A DNA stretch of 64,000 bases from Halichoerus grypus (Eukaryota; Chordata; Mammalia; Carnivora; Phocidae): NCBI RefSeq assembly GCF_964656455.1, contig NC_135715.1, forward strand, positions 76,397,414-76,461,413, written 5' to 3'. A program made the translations under genes and the position numbers. The notes under the pieces were generated by a model. The model saw only the letters and a list, made by a program, of their open reading frames with translations, was not told the DNA's origin and ran no database searches. Positions 10,820 to 22,580 of this stretch are shown here, one piece after another. The number at the start of each line of letters is the position of its first letter. The first letter of the stretch is position 1.

Positions 10820-11990
10820 TACAGCAAATGAAGAAACATGTATTCGTGAGAATCTACTAAATCTTGGTAAGAAGAGCAAAAATCTGGGCCACAACCCACT
10901 CTTCCAGCTCCCAGCTCAATGTCCTGGAAGCTCTAATCTGAATGAGTGCAGGAGAGAAGATGGCCTCTCTCCCCCAGTTCTGGGTCTGGGATATGGGCTT
11001 CTCCCTGGGAGGGCCAGGCCTCCACCATTTTCAGCCCCAATCCCCCATAAGCATTATTCCAGGCAGATGTAGCTGAGAGGTGTGGGGCTTTCCACCTACC
11101 CAACCACCACTGTGGGGTGGAAGCCCTACCCCAGGTATAGAGGGGTTAAGAATATTGGGCTACTACTACTGTCCCCGCCGTAGCTCACTCATAGCGTGGA
11201 GGTTCCACGTTGGGAGAGGAAAACAGAATACCAAGGGCTTCAGACCCCAATCTGTGACCCCTGCTCAGAGAACAGAAGTGTCAGTCTGAAAAAAAAAAAG
11301 GCTGCTTCCAGCCTCCAGGTCTGGGGCAGCAGGGCAGAGGTTCTGTGCAGTGGGGAAGACAGGCTGTACCATGCACCATAGCTCTGCCTAAGAGGACGGA
11401 TTTTATTTGGAAGAGATCGTGGGGAAGTTCATACCTAAGGGCACTGTCAAAAACACTGGAGATCTTGGTAATAAGCAATTAAGAGAAGGATGGGAACTCT
11501 GTGATAGCAAAAAGCTAAATAAATGGTAGACCAGCTAGAAATTTAACAGAGAAAACGACGGGGGAAAAAGGAGCCCTCCTGGAGTGGAAGAAGCCTCAGA
11601 GACTGACCTCAAACATTGCCCATGCAAAGGGGCTGGACTGTAATTGGATCCAACAGTGGAACAGTTTATGCCCAGGTGTTGTTAAAAATAACAGAGAAAT
11701 CCACTAGCAGTTAGCGGAGGCTCAGAACTGAGTATATTCACCAAGGCGAACCAGCCAGAAGCTTAACAGGGATGTCAGGGAAAAAAGTCTCGGAGGCTAA
11801 ACTGACCAAGAAAGAAAAGAGAAGACTCAGATTCCCAAAGTCAGGAGTAATAGAGGGACCATCATCAACCCTAGAGAAAAGGATTATAAAGGAATACTGT
11901 AAACAACTGTATGCTGACAAATTATATAATTTACATGATATATGCAAACAAATGCAAAAGAATGAAGTGTGTTCCCTTCTTTAAACCGTG
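10820..11990 (+). mobile_element. Ancient L1M 5' region (inferred)
   Basis: Blocks such as 'ggttccacgttgggagagg', 'aagggcttcagaccccaat', 'tgtcagtctgaaaaaa', 'tctggggcagcagggcag', 'ggggctggactgtaattgg' and 'acagtttatgcccaggtg' match what I remember of an old mammalian L1M 5' end in sense. Around 11873-11950 the frame reads EKRIIKEYCKQLYADKLYNLHD, like the L1 ORF2 'YYKQLYANKLDNLDE' segment, so the 5' region is joined to ORF2 across a deletion. Open frames here (61-88 codons) are remnants only. Confidence 0.55.
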
Positions 11991-13175
11991 CACAAAAGTT
12001 AACTTAAAATGGATCATTGGCCTCAATACAGGAGCTTAAAGAAAAGACTCTCAGGAGAAAACATTAGAGTAAATCCTTGGAACCTTGGGTGAGGCAAATC
12101 ATAAGCAACAAATGAAAAAAATGACAAATTGGGCCTCACCAAAGTTAAAAATGTTTGTGCTGCAAATTACACCATCAAGAAAGTGAAAAAAAACACATAT
12201 GGAACAGGAGAAAATATTTGCAAATCATATATCTAACAAGAGACTTATAACCAGATATAGAAAGAACTTTTACAACTTAGGAAAAAGACAACCCAATGAA
12301 AAATAGGCAAAAGATCTGAATAGATATTTCTCCAGAGAAAATACACAAATGACCAGTAAGTGCATGAAAAGATGCTCAACATTACTAACCATTAAGGAAA
12401 TACAAGCCAAAATCACAATGAGATACCACTTCACACCCCCTAGAAAGGCTGTAATAATAATTAAAAAAAAAAGACGAGTAATAGCAAATGTTGGCAAGGA
12501 TGCGGTGCAATTCTGAGTACACCAAGAGACATAAAAACATATTTTCACACAAAAACTTGTATACAGGTGTTTACAGTAGCATATTCAGAAGAGCCCAAAT
12601 CCAGAAACAACGGAAATGTTTGTCTACTAATGGATGAATTTAAAAAATGTGGTCTGTCCATACAATGGAATGTTATCCAGCTGTAAAAAGGAATGAAGTG
12701 CTGATACGTGCTACAATATGGATGGACCTTGAAAACATGCAGCGTGGCAGAAACTAGTCACAAAAGATCACACTGTGTTATTCGACTTACGTGAAATGTC
12801 TGGAAAAGACATTGAGTGGGTAATAATATGTTACTGAGATTGTGGTGATCATCCCACACCTCTGTGGTTATACTAAAAGTCTCTCTCTTTTTTAAAAGAA
12901 TTTATTTATTTATTTGACAGAGAAAGAGAGAGAGAGAGAGAGTGCACAAGCAGGGGGAGTGGCAGGCAGAGGGAGAGGGAGAAGCAGGGTCCCCACTGAG
13001 CAAGGAGCCTGACTCGGGGCTCAGTCCCAGGACCCTGGGAACATGACCTGAGCCAAAGGCAGATGCTTAGCCGACTGAGCCACCCAGGTGCCCCTAAAAG
13101 TCTCTTAATTGAATACTTTAAGTAAGGTGAATGTGTATGGTCTTCTAATTATATCTGAATAAAGCTACTAAAAAA
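11991..13175 (+). mobile_element. Ancient L1M ORF2 and 3' end, split by a SINE
   Basis: A sense L1M relic continuing the previous entry. It shows 'aaaatatttgcaaatcata', 'atgaccagtaagtgcatga', 'caatgagataccacttcac', 'ttggcaaggatgcgg' and 'tacaatggaatgttatcc' in ORF2 order. After the SINE at 12885-13094 comes a 3' end, 'gaatgtgtatggtcttctaattatatctgaataaagct', broken here as three known blocks, then an A-run. Frames are broken throughout. A short internal gap is likely near 12517, where the text jumps towards the C-terminus. Confidence 0.8.
12874..13105 (-). mobile_element. Can-SINE inside the L1M
   Basis: Antisense carnivore SINE (about 12885-13094) with a (GA)n tract, 'gggagaagcagggtcccc', 'gaacatgacctgagcc' and 'gagccacccaggtgcccc'. 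The target duplication taaaagtctct occurs at 12874-12884 and 13095-13105, and both copies belong to the L1M 3' UTR. The SINE is therefore younger than the L1M. Confidence 0.93.
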
Positions 13176-13890
13176 AGTGTTTATAAATAAAAATAGTAAC
13201 ACACTCCCATGATGTTGGGCAGAAGTAAGAAAGGAGAAAAGCCATTGTTTCTGCTTTTACCTTTTCTTTTTCGGTAATTAAAACTAAATGAGAATAAGGT
13301 CTCAGGTCACTTCTATAAAATCCATTCCCTCTCTGACATATTTCCTTCTGTGATAATGTCTCTGGTTCTTTTTTTATTCTTTGCACTGTATTTCATAAGA
13401 CAGACTGCAAGCCAAGGGTTCTTTCTGTGACTGTGTTTATGTGTAAATTGGTACAGTGTGTCAGAATTATCAATTGTGACTTTAAAATTCAGAGGGACAC
13501 CATGATGTGATAAAAGAACATTGAACTTTGTGCCAGGGGTCCTCTTATTTTAAATTCAATTCCTACACCCAGCGATTTTTTCCGTGCTGAGATCTATCTG
13601 TTTGGGCCCAACACTTTTCATCTATGATTGAAACTGTTGCACGAAATGATCCCTAAAATTTATTTTTTTAAATTAACCTTTAAAAGTACTTTTTTTTCGG
13701 TTTTATTTTAAATGTTCAGTTTTCTATATTAGGAGCGTGTCCCAAGAAAGGCTAGAGTTTTGAATGTGCCTGCATTTCTTCCCTGTAGGCCATGTGCCCT
13801 CCCTGCTCCTAAAAGCACCGTAGCACTGCAAGTGAATGATTCTGAACATCAGCAACCTGAGTATGTAAAGGCAGCCTCGTGTCATGTGAA
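13176..13890. other. No gene seen; unique DNA
   Basis: AT-rich unique sequence. Two minus-strand frames of 72 codons have no recognisable features. Confidence 0.4.
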
Positions 13891-13894
13891 GAGT

Positions 13895-14105
13895 CTCTCT
13901 GGGTCCAGAAATCATGGGCTGTGATCTCTTTCTGCTGGTCACTGTAAGACCTTTGTTAAGTTACTTAAAGTCTTACATCTCTACTTCCTAGTGTATAATA
14001 TGAGAGTAAAAATTGGAAGTTAAGTCATAGGAATGTTGTAAGAAATATGCGAGTTAATGTTTATAAAACCAGAGCACAGTTCCTAGTATCTAGGAAGTTA
14101 TTTTT
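13895..14105 (+). mobile_element. MIR SINE, diverged
   Basis: In sense: 'gttaagttacttaaagtctta' in the position of the MIR 'aagtcacttaacctct' core, then 'gtgtataatatgagagta', 'aggaatgttgtaagaaat' and a 3' end like 'agcacagttcctagtat'. High divergence. Confidence 0.55.
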
Positions 14106-16092
14106 TAGGTAGGCCATCTTTTCTTTTTTTCAATGCTAATATGGGCCACTTTTCACTGGTTACTCCAACAAAAAGTTAAGGGTAAGGAAGATACTTTTAA
14201 ATATCCTAATTAGCTGACAGTTGTTGTAAAGTGCTTCATGTTCATATGCATGTATATATTCATTTATATATAATATTTAAATACCATGTTCACACTCATA
14301 TAATGTAGAACTTGAAATATACATGTAATGTGGTGTGCTTTTAATAGAGTAGTGGATCTTTGCAAATACTCAATGAGCTTGTGAGAAAAAATGATTAGAC
14401 ACATATAATACTGTGGGACTCTGCTTGTGTAGGCCAGAGTTTTGACAGTAAAATTTCAATTTAAACAATATAGGACTACATAAGAGGTTATATTTTTTAC
14501 TTTTGCCAGAAAGAACCATTAAAACAACAATTTCTCTTCTATTACTATCTAATATTTCAAGAAGGTTATTTTAATATCCAACTGTGTTAAATTATTTCAA
14601 AATAAAATATATTCTTTAAACTTAATATTAGACTTTATTAGAAAAATTAATGTTTTCCCTTGATTTTTTTCCTCACTTATTCATGTAGTGTCAAAAATTT
14701 TCTCAAAGCAAAAGATGATAAAACTATTCAAAAGGGACTTTACGGGGCTTTATGCCCAAGGAGAATCACTCCAGGGCCTTGTAACTAACTGACCCAAAGT
14801 TGACACACTTCAGGCAGGGGGCCCCCATCGATGTCCTGAAGCCCTGAGGACCAGAAGCCAAGGGAGAGTCAGAGGCATGTCCCTTAACATAGTTAAATGC
14901 AAGCTGGGGAAAACAGGCTGGGTGCATCACAGTGACTGCAGGTGACAGACTGCTTTATAGGCACAAGTGGGACCAGGTGTCCAAGAAATACTTGGCAGAT
15001 GGAAAGGGGACTTAAGCATTGGCACAAGTCATAGCCAATTCATATATGGGCCATATATTCTTGGACTGGGGTATTTACCACTCGTATTTCTGATTGAAAT
15101 TTGTGTGTATTCATGAAAGTCTCAAAAGCAGGAGGTGGAGGTACTTTTGAGTTGACTTTCTTCATGTTATTTTGTCCAGGATACTTGGCATAGGTGTGGT
15201 TTGAGAAAGTGGTTGGTGGTGTATAGGAGGACCTGGAAATATTATTAGTGGTGGCATTTAATAGCATGGTTACTTTTTTTGTAAGGCAGTGACTTACACA
15301 AATACCTACTTTTCTCTCATGTTGTATGTCAGTCATTGCAGCTGGACTGCTGTTGCTGCTGTCATAGGTTTTCTCGTTCCTGGATCCAGGTTAAAGGAGT
15401 AGCCCTTATTGGAGGCCAGCTGTCCTTCAGGAAAAAATCAAGAGGGTGGATGGAAACACACAATGCATCTCAAAGCTCCTGTTTCAACCTGGCATATGTC
15501 AACCCAAGTATTCATATTCCAAAGGAAGTCACCTTCCCAAACTTCATATCAACCGAGCCTCAACGTCTATGCTTGTCCCTCACAAGACACTGCAGGTCAC
15601 TTGGTCACAGGTAGGTGTGCATAATCCCCTAAATTATTTAGAGCCTAAAGTCTAAAACAAATAGTTTGAAACAATAATGCGATCTACCACACAGGTGGGA
15701 TATTGATTAACTTAAGACTTAGTACAATTTAATAGTGCCAGATTTTATTGTTGAGTTTTCATTCTCTACCTTAAAAACTCAGTAAGTTTTACATAATTCC
15801 AAAACAAAAAGATTTATGCTTTGTGGTTTGATTAAATTACTTCATGTGGACTGACACTTCTATTACATTTACAACAGTTACACTTTCTTTCTTTTGCTAA
15901 GACACTGGGTTTTTAAGCTGGGTCATGCTTCCCTAACTCTGCTGGGTCATTTGGTCCTGACTCGGAAATACAGCTCCCTAACTGATTCATGGCTATCTAT
16001 GTGTATATTCTGCATGATTTTCTTGTTAAATCTGAATATCGCATTATAAATCATGATTCCCAGGGACAGATGTCTCTTTAAAGTCAAATACT
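14106..16092. other. Unique DNA; one unrecognised 98-codon frame
   Basis: No confident repeat. A minus-strand frame at 15336-15040 gives 98 residues, proline/asparagine rich in the middle, not recognised. Upstream of its ATG the same strand has stops in every frame. It is recorded as a query in the findings, not as a gene. Confidence 0.4.
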
Positions 16093-16134
16093 ATTTCTAT
16101 AGTATTTTATTGGATTTCTATAGTATTTTATTGG
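16093..16134. repeat. 21-bp perfect tandem duplication
   Basis: Two exact copies of a 21-base unit starting atttctatagt and ending attttattgg, at 16093-16113 and 16114-16134. No further copies flank it. Replication slippage is the likely origin. Confidence 0.95.
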
Positions 16135-17362
16135 TGTAACAAATATATTAAACAATAAATAAGAATACTTTAAAAAATATTCCTGTACCTATCAAAGATG
16201 ATGGGTATTCCAGATGATCTTTACACACTCTTATTTTTTATATGCTTGAAATATTTCAAAATATTTCTTTTTAGTATCCTTAATGAAATCAATGAGCAAT
16301 GCAAGAGTATTTTGTTTCAACATTCCAACAGGCCATCATTAATAACAAGTACTGTGTGCAATGATCACATAGTCACTTGCCTTTTTCTTTTGTCCAATTC
16401 AGTTATTTTCTGTAGCGAACATTTCCAATTTCTCCTTGAAATTCATTCCTTAACCATAGTAACATTTGGTTTTATAGATGATTTTCATTTTCAAAGCTTT
16501 CACATCTATTTTTTCATTTCTAATCTCATAACATCCATGAGAGATGGTCTGTTAAATGATTTGCTATGTAGCGATAGACTTTGAAGTTTCATTGAAATGC
16601 ACCCTTACATTTCTTTAGATCTCTTCTATTTGCTTTCACGTTATTGAAATCATTTTGATAATGTGATAATAAAAGTTAATGGCCCAGATTTTTTGCAGTG
16701 CATGAACGTGTTGGGAACAACACGTTCAAACATATTCTGAAACACAATGGACTCTTTATGCCCCTAACATCATTTGTGTATTATTCTTTCAATATATTAA
16801 GTGTGCCTCAGTGTCTAAAAGTAATAACTGCAGCTTGACAGAATACATTATTCCTGACAATTATTTATCTAATAGTATAATAGACCTTTAGTCCTTTTCC
16901 TGTTAGCTTTCTACATTTCTTATACTTTATTCACTGTATATTTTCACTGAATTTTTCACAGAAGAAACCCCTATCCATTTCTTAGAATTAATAACCTTAA
17001 TTTAGAATAGTTAAAATGATAGCCATCATCTTGTGCCACCATGAAACTTCACTAACTCAAGTTAATCAATTTTAATATAATTTACAAATTGTTGTAATAA
17101 AGTAATTTCCAGAGGCATAGTAATGTTATATACTATATGTGATTCCCAGTCCTTCTCAACTCTCTTCTCTTTCCTCCTTCACCTTTTTGTATTAACAGAC
17201 ATTTTTATTTCAACTTTCTCTTTCTCTCCCTATTCCACTCTTTTCTGTTTTGTGTTACTTTGTGATTTCTCTTCATTTTCTTTTTCTTTCCATCAACTTT
17301 GCTTCTTTTACTTCTGTCTACCATCTGTTTTTCTTTTCCACTTACTCATCTCATTTCATTTC
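16135..17362. other. No gene seen; AT- then pyrimidine-rich unique DNA
   Basis: Unique AT-rich DNA grading into a T/C-rich stretch (about 17150-17362). The phenylalanine/serine-rich open frames there (128 and 91 codons) simply reflect that composition. Confidence 0.45.
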
Positions 17363-17366
17363 AGAT

Positions 17367-17397
<31 letters not shown>

Positions 17398-17567
17398 AAG
17401 ATTTTATTTATTTATTCATGAGAGACAGAGGCAGAGGGAGAAGCAGGCTCCTCGCGGAGCAGGGAGCCCGATGTGGGACTCGATCCCAGGACCCTGGGAT
17501 CATGACCTGAGCCGAAGGCAGACGCTTAACCGACTGAGCCACCCAGGCGTCCCAGATTTTTTTCTTT
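17363..17567 (-). mobile_element. Can-SINE, short antisense form
   Basis: Antisense SINE with a long T-run (17374-17396), a shortened GA region, 'cgcggagcagggagcccga', 'gggactcgatcccaggacc' and the 'gagccacccaggcgtccc' head. A 14-bp target duplication (agatttttttcttt) lies at 17363-17376 and 17554-17567. Confidence 0.95.
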
Positions 17568-18110
17568 ATTTGATGTTTTCACTTCTAAAATTTTCTTTTT
17601 TCTTGTTTCTCAATCATTCACTATTAATACCACAAAACAATTCATCAAAATCTCTTTTGTGACATCTGGCATGAGGAATGATTTCAGCATTAACAGGTCT
17701 CAATTATGCCTATCTGAAAAAAATAAAACTTAACAGACCAAAAGAGAGGCCTAAAGTCTTTGAATGAGTGATGAGTCCAAGTATTACCAGCACTTAAGTA
17801 AAAAGGAAAAAAAAATCTATGTACAACTGAATAAGAGAGAAATTCTTCTCATAACATGGAATTAAAGAAATAAAGAGTAATTTGGGATGGAAAGGCAAAC
17901 TACTTAGGTGATAGATTCTGAAGATACAGTAAGTCCATAATGGGAGTAAGAGAAGGAAGATGGGCCTGATGGAGGAAGAGATGTAGCAGTGGGAAAAAAA
18001 AATGAGAAAATTTCTCTTAAAATGAAGAAAACTGTGACTATTTCGTTAAAATTTTACCACATTTAAATCACAATTAAAGAGATCATATTTTTTTTGAATA
18101 ACAAAAACAA
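17568..18110. other. No gene seen; purine-rich unique DNA
   Basis: A-rich unique sequence with several A-runs. No exon or repeat recognised. Confidence 0.4.
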
Positions 18111-18114
18111 ACTT

Positions 18115-18320
18115 CTAATTATAAAATAAATAAGCCATATGGATATAAAGTACAACATGGGGAATATAGTCAATAACATTGTAATAACTTTGTATGGTGA
18201 CAGATGGTGACTACATTTATCGTGGTGAGCATTTCATAATGTATATAGATGTCAAATCAATGTGTTGTACACCTGACACTAATATAATATGTATGTCCAC
18301 TATACTTCAATAGAAAAGAG
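18115..18320 (+). mobile_element. L1M 3' end
   Basis: In sense: 'aaaataaataagccatatgg', 'acatggggaatatagtcaa', 'gtaataactttgtatggtga', 'gttgtacacctgacacta' and 'tatacttcaatagaaa', the standard L1MA-type 3' UTR with its terminal 'acttcaat'. The 5' limit is unclear. Confidence 0.8.
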
Positions 18321-19214
18321 AATTTATTGGCAATAATTGGGAGAAGTATAAATGGCTAGTAAGGAGATGGAATCAGCTTTACTTTAGAATTTTTTTGTTA
18401 ATATTAAATATTGGAAGATAATAAACACATTTTCAGGTTTATGATTTAGTAGAATCTGACTTCTGCTAATATAAAATTATGTCAAATAGCAAGAGGAATA
18501 TTTTCAAATGCATGAGGACTACAAAACTATACCACCATGTATTATCTCTACAAATACTGAATATTTAAGAAAAATATTAAACATTGAAAGGGAGTGGTGA
18601 AGGGAATAAAAATATGATAAAGTTCTGTTTCTTATGGGAGAGTCTACAAAAACTAATTTATTCCTCATGGTGACAGAAGAATGTAATTTTTTATAATGAT
18701 AAAATCATTAGAATAAAATTAGCTGTATAACTTCAAAATCCTAAATCACCAAAAATAGGATTATTTTTGGCTATTTGAGGGAAAAAAAAATGAAACAAAT
18801 AATGGAACAAACTAAACATGTTAAAGTTTTTTAAAAAAATTAAAAGAGAAATGTAATTTAACAGAAACAAAAAAAGTACAATGACAATATAATGGACTCT
18901 GGATTTGCAAATTCACATTTTCCCTATCCTCTTCTCTCATAGAGATGTAGAAAAGCTGAAAACTAGATTTCCAGACTATGCTGAAGCTGGTGTCTCAATG
19001 TGATTAGGTTCCACTAATCATGTAAGTGCAGTCATCCATGGAATCTTTGATGGGACACTGAGTCAGCCACTTGAGGAAAGAAGTTGGACTCAGGCCACTT
19101 GGTTTGTTGTCATGGATCATGGGAGGAGATCTGAATAATGTATTTGATGAAATGATACCCCATCATCAGGAAATACACATGTTTTTGAATGCTCAAGGAT
19201 CATAAAAAAAAAAG
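18321..19214. other. No gene seen; unique DNA
   Basis: AT-rich. The segment about 18890-19160 ('atttccagactatgctgaag', 'gtgattaggttccactaat') resembles an old interspersed repeat, but I could not assign a family. Confidence 0.4.
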
Positions 19215-19218
19215 AGGA

Positions 19219-19270
19219 TTTTTTTTTCTTTGGGTAAATACCCAATAGTGAAATTGTTGGATCAAATGGT
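19219..19270 (-). mobile_element. Short L1 ORF2 fragment (antisense)
   Basis: 'tttgggtaaatacccaatag' followed by 'tgttggatcaaatggta' is the complement of the L1 ORF2 stretch 'ccaacaattccactattggg'. About 50 bp, ending where the next L1's T-run begins. Confidence 0.7.
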
Positions 19271-19811
19271 ATTTTTTTTTTTTTAATTTTTTTATTGTTA
19301 TGTTAATCCCCATACATTACATCATTAGTTTTAGATTTAGTGTTCCATGATTCATTGTTTGTGCATAACACCCAGTGCTCCATTCAGTACATGCCCTCTT
19401 TAATACCCATCACCGGGCTAGCCCATCCCCCCACCCCCTTCCCCTCTAGAACCCTCAGTTTGTTTCTCAGAGTCCATAGTCTATCATGGTTCGTCTCCCC
19501 CTCCGATTCCCCCCCCGTTCATTCTTCCCTTCCTGCTATATTCTTCTTTTTCTTCTTCTTCTTCTTTTTTTTTTTAACATATTATTTGTTTCAGAGGTAC
19601 AGGCCCATGATTCAACAGTCTCACACAATTCACAGCGCTCACCATAGCACATACCCTCCCCAATGTCTATCACCCAGCCACCCCATCCCTCCCACCCTCC
19701 ACCACTCCAGCAACCCTCAGTTTGTTTCCTGAGATTAAGAAATAAGTCAATCAGAGAAAGACATGTATCATATGATCTCACTGATATGAGGAATTCTTAA
19801 TCTCAGGAAAC
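19271..19811 (-). mobile_element. Carnivore L1 3' UTR with 5' inversion
   Basis: Antisense L1. It has a T-run, then 'ttgttatgttaatcccc', 'aacacccagtgctcca' and 'gtttgtttctcagagtcca', then the complement of the internal A-rich/GAA tract (19543-19576). A second 3' UTR module follows, including 'caccatagcacatacc' and ending 'gtttcctgagattaagaa' at 19741. From 19742 the strand flips: 'ataagtcaatcagagaaag' to 'ttcttaatctcaggaaac' (19794-19811) is sense L1. The two arms share an 18-bp inverted repeat. This fits twin priming. No clean target duplication was found. Confidence 0.85.
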
Positions 19812-20400
19812 TATACTACGTATTTTAAAATAATGTAAAATTTAAAAACTCAACTAAATTCAATTAAATTCATTAGATATAACAAAAGCATCAATATAAT
19901 GTTAGAAGATGATTATTAAAGGTGGATATGTGAAGCAATTATATTCATATAAATAATTGAAACAAAAGCTAAAATGACATATGAAAGATAGCATTAAAAT
20001 TAAGATACTGATTTTATTTGTTCATGTAGAAAAGGTTGCCTGCTTTTCTACTATTTAGGTGAAATGATGTTAACATACTAACTAATTAACTACATTTTTA
20101 TATTTATATATATGGGTATATAGATATATATGTAATTTTGATTCCATTATTCCTAGGATATATTTTTCATATATAATATCTACTAACATATTTATTTTTT
20201 AAATAATTAAAATAAGTTAATCTTACTACAGAGCATTTGGAAAATAGAGACATAGAAACAAATTTGAACACCCATTAACCTAATACAACCATTGTTAGCA
20301 TTTCAGAGTTTCATTCTAGTTAGTTCATCCGTGTAGACTTCTCCAAAATTTAAATAGTAGTTTACATATCTATTATTATGAATCCAAATTTTCTAACTAT
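19812..20400. other. No gene seen; very AT-rich DNA
   Basis: Unique AT-rich DNA with TATA-type runs at 20098-20136. No exon recognised. Confidence 0.4.
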
Positions 20401-21360
20401 TTGGAATAATGTTTAAAAGGGAAACATCCTTCCTTTTCCCACATTGATTAACGCTATAGTGATGGCAAGATATGAGTACACTTCACCTTGATATCCTGGG
20501 CCACCATTCATACCAGGAAGCAGTTCCACCAGTCTTGAATTCAGCCAGGAAAAAAAAAAATTGGTAGGGTTTAGGCAATAATTCCATCCTTCATTTACAA
20601 TGAAAGTGCCATAACTACCAAGATCACAGTTGCAGGTAATCCCATCAGTAGTACTTGTTAACTATCCAAAGAGAAAAAATTGCAGGAGTGCCCATTGTTT
20701 TCTGCATATAGAGGGGGTGGGTATTTCATAGTCCATCATTGAGCTGACAGTGAGCTTGACCTTACTCCCTCAACATGGGATTCCCTGGATAATCTTCACT
20801 GTGAGTACGAGCCATGTCCATTACCATGTAAGAAATAATTGCTACTCAACCAGGTCACGAACAGCTGGTCAAATATCATATGTTTTGTTGTTTCCATGGG
20901 TACTTTAAAGCAACAGCAGATAATAAAGCTTTGTCAATACACATTCTCCACTGTGTGAGTTTTGTTCAAGGCTCAGTTTGTTGTGGTAATTGCTGACTTA
21001 TGAGGTGGGCAGAGATAGACAGAAGAGTTCCCACTCACCCCTTCATGTGCTGCAAGATTCATCCTATTGGAAGTTGACAAAAGTGCAGCAATGCAGAGCT
21101 CAGGCATATGCATTGTGGCTCTCAGCATGCTTTCTCCCCACCTTCGCTGCCCAAGGTGGGGTGTTTGAAATAGAGGTGAGGGCACAGATGTGAGGGACTG
21201 GACATCTGGGCGAGGTGGGATGTTGCTGGAATGGAGAAGCTTCATTATGAGCTGTACCGTGATTCTTTCAACTTGGATTTTCTGCACTATTCAGGAAGAA
21301 CTGATGCCTCGCTCTACCTAATATTTACCTTTTAGGGTAAATAAACTTTAAGCTATCCTG
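20401..21360. other. Unassigned segment, possible old LTR
   Basis: Less AT-rich than its flanks. 'gataataaagctttgtcaat' followed by 'ttctccactgtgtgagtttt' (about 20916-20965), and later 'gggtaaataaactttaag', look like LTR polyadenylation regions, but no family was recognised and no TG...CA ends are clear. Open frames (67 and 104 codons) overlap on opposite strands and look accidental. Confidence 0.25.
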
Positions 21361-22099
21361 TTTCTTGAACCAAACTTAAAGTCAGAAAAGTGACATTTTC
21401 ACCAAGAAAAGAGGAGACCCAGTGGCTCAAGGTCTCTAAGCGGCATCTTTAGTCCATTTAATGGAAACTTTGAAAATCCTTTTTACCAAACTTTCTCTTG
21501 AGATTCTCAGTTTTTGATTCATTTACTTTCATAGGGATAAAAAGTAAAATTGCCAAGATATGTCTATGAGTTACAGGCCCAGAGTAGAATACCCTTTAAC
21601 TGAACCAGACTCCTGCATATTACTTTTCAGACAGTAACCTTGGCCAGAGTTCATTCTTCCTATTTTGCTTTGAACTACCTCTTTCATTTTTCTATTCTGT
21701 ATGGCTATAAACAACAGCAAACTTTCCACATTATGTTATTATTATTAAATTAAATAATCATATTATCTGAGTAGACATCCAGGAGAAGTGTAACACACTG
21801 CATAGTGAAGCTGAGGCAGTGATTGTGGAATACGCTCTTTCTTAGGTGATGAAATATTTTCTTCAGAAAATTTCCTTTAGAAAATTCTCAGAGCTGCATC
21901 TGATGAGAGTATGGATTGATAATATTGTGGATTCTATCTTAAAATCTCTAACGATTTGGTTTTAAACCCTACAATCTCTTTTAAATCAAATTTTAAAAAA
22001 TGTGAACATTTTAAATGTAAATCAATGCAGCTGTTTCCTTAAAAGGAATTTTAAATAAAATAAAATACAGAATAGAGCACAGAGCATAAAGGTAAAACT
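21361..22099. other. No gene seen; unique DNA
   Basis: AT-rich unique sequence; nothing recognised. Confidence 0.4.
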
Positions 22100-22580
22100 C
22101 AAGGAGGTATCACATTGTGAATGTCCACATATCCAACATTCAGATCAACAAGCAGAAGTTTATCAGCATGCTAGTAAACTCGCTTGTGCTCATTCTCAGG
22201 TATGGCTCCCTCTTTCTTACTAAGTGCCAACCAATATCTTGATTTCTAACAAGAAGAAAAAGTTCAGTTTTATCTGTCTTGGGAATTTTAAATGAAAGCC
22301 TATGACACATAGATGACAGAGAGATGATAGATAAATAGATGATAGATTGATTTGTATTTGGCTTCCTCTGCGTATTACTGTTTATGAACCTCATTTGTAT
22401 TGTTGCAAATAGCTGCAGTTCATTTTTGTTGTTTTGTATTACAATTGGATAGTTAGAACACAATTTGTTTTACTGTTGATGGACATTTGTCTTATTTCCC
22501 CCTTTGGCTGTATGAATAATCTTGTACATGTCTTCTGGTACACTGTGCAAACATTTCTGTTGCATGTGTACCAAAGACTG
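22100..22580 (-). mobile_element. Old L1M 3' UTR (antisense)
   Basis: 'atatccaacattcagatcaa', 'gtatttggcttcctctgcg', 'tgttgatggacatttgtctt' and 'ggctgtatgaataatcttg' appear in the order of an antisense L1M 3' UTR and ORF2 end. A GATA-like microrepeat (agatgatagataaatagatga, near 22320-22341) interrupts it. Confidence 0.6.

Noticed and set aside
17123..17510. Phe/Ser/Leu-rich frames resembling a membrane protein
   Set aside because: They come from a pyrimidine-rich stretch and the start of a Can-SINE, with no conserved features.
19271..19811. Two separate L1 insertions side by side
   Set aside because: At first the second T-run at 19567 looked like another poly-A. The order matches the internal A/GAA tract of one two-module L1 3' UTR, so one insertion is the simpler reading.
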